From NCBI GenBank assembly GCA_905221605.1, contig CAJNDS010002623.1, positions 734,501 through 798,500 of the forward strand: a stretch of 64,000 nt of DNA. Reading direction: 5' to 3'. Below the pieces are notes generated by a model. It worked only from the letters and a program-made list of their open reading frames with translations, was not told where the DNA came from and made no database searches. Of this stretch, positions 61,877 through 64,000 are shown piece after piece. Source of the DNA: Symbiodinium natans. Taxonomy: Eukaryota; Sar; Dinophyceae; Suessiales; Symbiodiniaceae. The position numbers and the translations under genes are program-made. Each line of letters opens with the position of its first letter. Within the stretch, counting starts at the first letter, position 1.

Positions 61877-62344
61877 GTAACCTTGAACCCCTCAGCCTGT
61901 AGTCCCGAAGCACTAAATGGCCCCAATCCCAAGAACCCTGGGGGAGAGCTCGTATGACAAGTGAAAGCTTGAAATGGGTTTAGGGTTTAGGGCTTAGGGC
62001 TTGGGTTTGGGGTTTAGTGTTTAGGGTTTAGGGTTTGGGGTTTAGCCGCTAAAGTTTAGCCTAAACCCGAAGGCCCTACACCCTAAACCCTGGAACGCTC
62101 GAAAGGAACGCTCGAAAGCCCTTCCTCGCAGGCCCTCCCAAGGGCGTTCCTTTTCCGAGAACAGGGGCACCCTCATGATACCCCCCAAAATGTGCCAAAA
62201 TTGAAGTATTGCACCTTCCCTGACAAGAATCTCAAACTAGTTCCCCCCCCCGGAAACCCCCCTCAAATCGATAAAAGGGCCCTCAACCCTAGACCCCAAC
62301 CCTATACCCGAAACCTTCCTGAACCCTAAAAACCCTACAGATTC

Positions 62345-62412
62345 CTGTGGTGCCTCGCCGCCCTTGCGCAGCTGCTGCAGGCAGGACGAGGTGGCTTCGG
62401 AGACCTGGCTGG
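62345..62412 (-). CDS. Candidate exon, unrecognised
   Basis: Reads QVSEATSSCLQQLRKGGEAP then QES on the minus strand. Open without repeat-derived residues; no partner. Confidence 0.35.
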
Positions 62413-63413
62413 CGGTTGAAGGCTTTGCTAGTAGGGAATGGGGGAATGAGGTACCCTATGTAATCCCTTAAAGGGTATATATTTCGGATTCATTCCCTGC
62501 TAAGCAACAGTACGTAGAGGGCCCTTGTATGGCGCGGCTCACCCGATAAGAGGCCAGGTAAAGGAATCGCAATACAAGAAGAACCCAGTTCGTAAACCCA
62601 GTGGACGTCTAAGTAGGGCTCTCAGGGTTTAGGGCTTTGGGGGAGGGCGGGGGGGGGGTAGGGTTTTGGGTTTAGGGCGTTTTTTCGGGTATGTGGCTTT
62701 AGGAGGCTTGGTCGGGGAACTCAAGTTGTTCATGGCAAGTTCATGCGTCTAGGGTTTAACGGACATACTACCTGACTGAGTATAAACGATAATAATGTTA
62801 TAACCTACATGTATCACCCTTACCGAGCCTTACACAGGATACCGCGACTTATTATTTGCCTTACAACCAAGCCCCTTCGAAGCCGCAAGTGGGCATTGCA
62901 GGAGCCTGGGGGGTGGCTCAGCATCCCTAAACCCTAAACCCTAAACCCTAAACCCTAAACCCTAAACCCTGAACCCTAAACCCTAAACCCTAAACCCTAA
63001 ACCCTACTAGCAAGTCCAAGGTTTCGCCCCAAAACCCTAACCCCACCAGCAAGTCCAAGGTTTCCCTTGATTTTTTGTCCCTCCCTTCTTCAACATCTCA
63101 AAGCCTAAGGCTCAGTCACAAGTTCCCAAAGCTTAGGGCCTAGGGTTTGGTTTAGGGATCAGGGCGTTTGACGAACCATGTAGGCGCAGGGTGCGCAAGT
63201 CATGACCACGACAAACTTGCAAAAAACCAAGCGGAAGCCCATAACATCATAAAATGTCGCACACAAGACCACGCTCCCTGCCAGCAAGTGAAGGCACACG
63301 CCCAACCGAACCCTTTCCCCTGCTGGTCGTGTCGCAGACCACCTCCTTGCAAGCTGTACGCAACAAGTCGGCCTGCAAGGCAGCCATGCGAATGACGTGA
63401 CGAGCCAACCCAC

Positions 63414-63551
63414 GGTTTAGGGTTTAGGGTTTAGGGTTTAGGGTTTAGGGTTTAGGGTTTAGGGTTTAGGGTTTAGGGTTTAGGGTTTAGGGTTTAGGGT
63501 TTAGGGTTTAGGGGGTTTCGGGTTTAGGGTTTAGGGTTTCGGGTTTAGGGT
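63414..63551. repeat. Long G-rich telomere-type array
   Basis: About 19 TTTAGGG units, the last ones with TTTCGGG variants. Confidence 0.97.
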
Positions 63552-64000
63552 TAGCACAGCCTAATTTGCGCGATGGCAACGGTTGCAATGCAATTGTGCC
63601 ACAATGCTAGTCGACTCCACATGGCACCAAGAGAGGAACTGGCGATCTTACCGCTCCGCAAGAATTACCGGAAATTGTCCGTCAACACTAAACCCTAAAC
63701 CCTAAACCCTAAACCCTAAACCCTAAACCCTAAACCCTAAACGGGGCTTTGCTTTGGCTTCTGCACATGTGACTGAAACGCTCATGTCAGGATGCCATGA
63801 CTTTCGATTTGATGAGGCATAGTTTAAAAATGTCCAGACTTTTTAGGGTTTAGGGCTTAGGGCTTAGGGCTTAGGGCTCAGGTCTTAGGGTGTCGGATGA
63901 TTTGCAGCGTCTTCCGGTCAGAAGATGGCAACTCAAGTGCTTGCAGTCTTGCTACGAGGTACGTTGCTGCTGCTGCATGATGCGAACGCGTTCCTAGCGA

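Larger units (their letters stand above)
1..64000. repeat. Interstitial telomere-type repeat mosaic
   Basis: TTTAGGG (G-rich) and CCCTAAA (C-rich) arrays of 2 to about 30 units recur every few hundred bases through the whole window in both orientations, with variants such as TTTGGGG, TTTAGGGG, CCCTAAG, CCCCAAA and GTTGAGG. The 7-base period is coprime with 3, so any array of three or more units puts TAG (G-rich strand) or TAA (C-rich strand) into every reading frame. Arrays therefore close all frames, and the short open frames reading GLGFRV are artefacts of them. Spacers hold exons, foldback elements and intron-interior DNA. Confidence 0.97.
60431..64000. other. Right end of window
   Basis: G-rich arrays 60440-60540, 61435-61550 and 63414-63551; C-rich 62925-63005 and 63688-63742; foldback elements 61043-61144 and 61660-61876; unique spacers 62440-62920, 63010-63410 and 63550-63690 without a convincing frame. 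Confidence 0.55.

Overview
The window looks like nuclear DNA of a dinoflagellate, most likely of the Symbiodiniaceae type. The grounds are: telomere-type TTTAGGG/CCCTAAA repeats; introns that start with GC or GA as well as GT and whose downstream exons nearly all begin with G; a giant Ty1/copia-class polyprotein of the kind I recall from Symbiodinium assemblies; and short matches to the 3' end of the dinoflagellate spliced leader. Species and chromosome position cannot be read from the sequence. There is one assembly gap of 100 N (38363-38462).

The ground plan is unusual. The whole 64 kb is a mosaic of well over a hundred short telomere-type arrays in both orientations, separated by spacers of roughly 50-300 bp. 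At first sight almost nothing is coding. On close reading, many spacers are exons. The best case is a minus-strand gene spanning 12991-2783. Twelve pieces (12 to 64 nt, last one 58 nt) join in frame into a 148-residue lysine-rich protein: KAM repeats, then a GRIVTKK / SYANIKSWTEATQKARKELGI / GFCPVGGKTAQGKALYAKAK region. It has eleven introns of 380 to about 1630 nt, nearly all filled with telomere repeats. In most cases the intron begins (sense strand) near a TTTAGGG array and ends near a CCCTAAA array, so its two ends are inverted repeats of each other.

A second minus-strand gene fragment (39658-37722) has one repeat unit of about 28-30 residues per exon. A probable C-terminal exon with a stop lies at 27062-26952. 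Between 37722 and 27062 sits a young 9.9-kb copia-class retrotransposon (27717-37644, minus strand) with 227/229-bp LTRs, a CCCTA target duplication, a primer site matching the initiator tRNA anticodon arm and a polypurine tract. Its gag-like ORF overlaps a 2,913-codon polyprotein. Besides gag, two protease-like segments, integrase, RT and RNase H, the polyprotein carries a cytosine-methyltransferase-like domain, a 2-oxoglutarate/Fe(II)-oxygenase-like domain and a C-terminal membrane/cysteine module.

Other parts: about twenty single candidate exons on both strands, including one with the kinase DFG...APE segment at about 51.9 kb; a frameshifted intronless pseudogene at 20.3-19.9 kb; several families of short foldback (MITE-like) elements, two copies of which have a telomere-type array inside one arm; a 149-bp satellite at 48.3-50.4 kb; AT-rich and microsatellite tracts at 23.4, 38.3 and 41.3-42.3 kb; and two overlapping perfect palindromes near 57.93 kb. 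Single-exon calls without a spliced partner are tentative.
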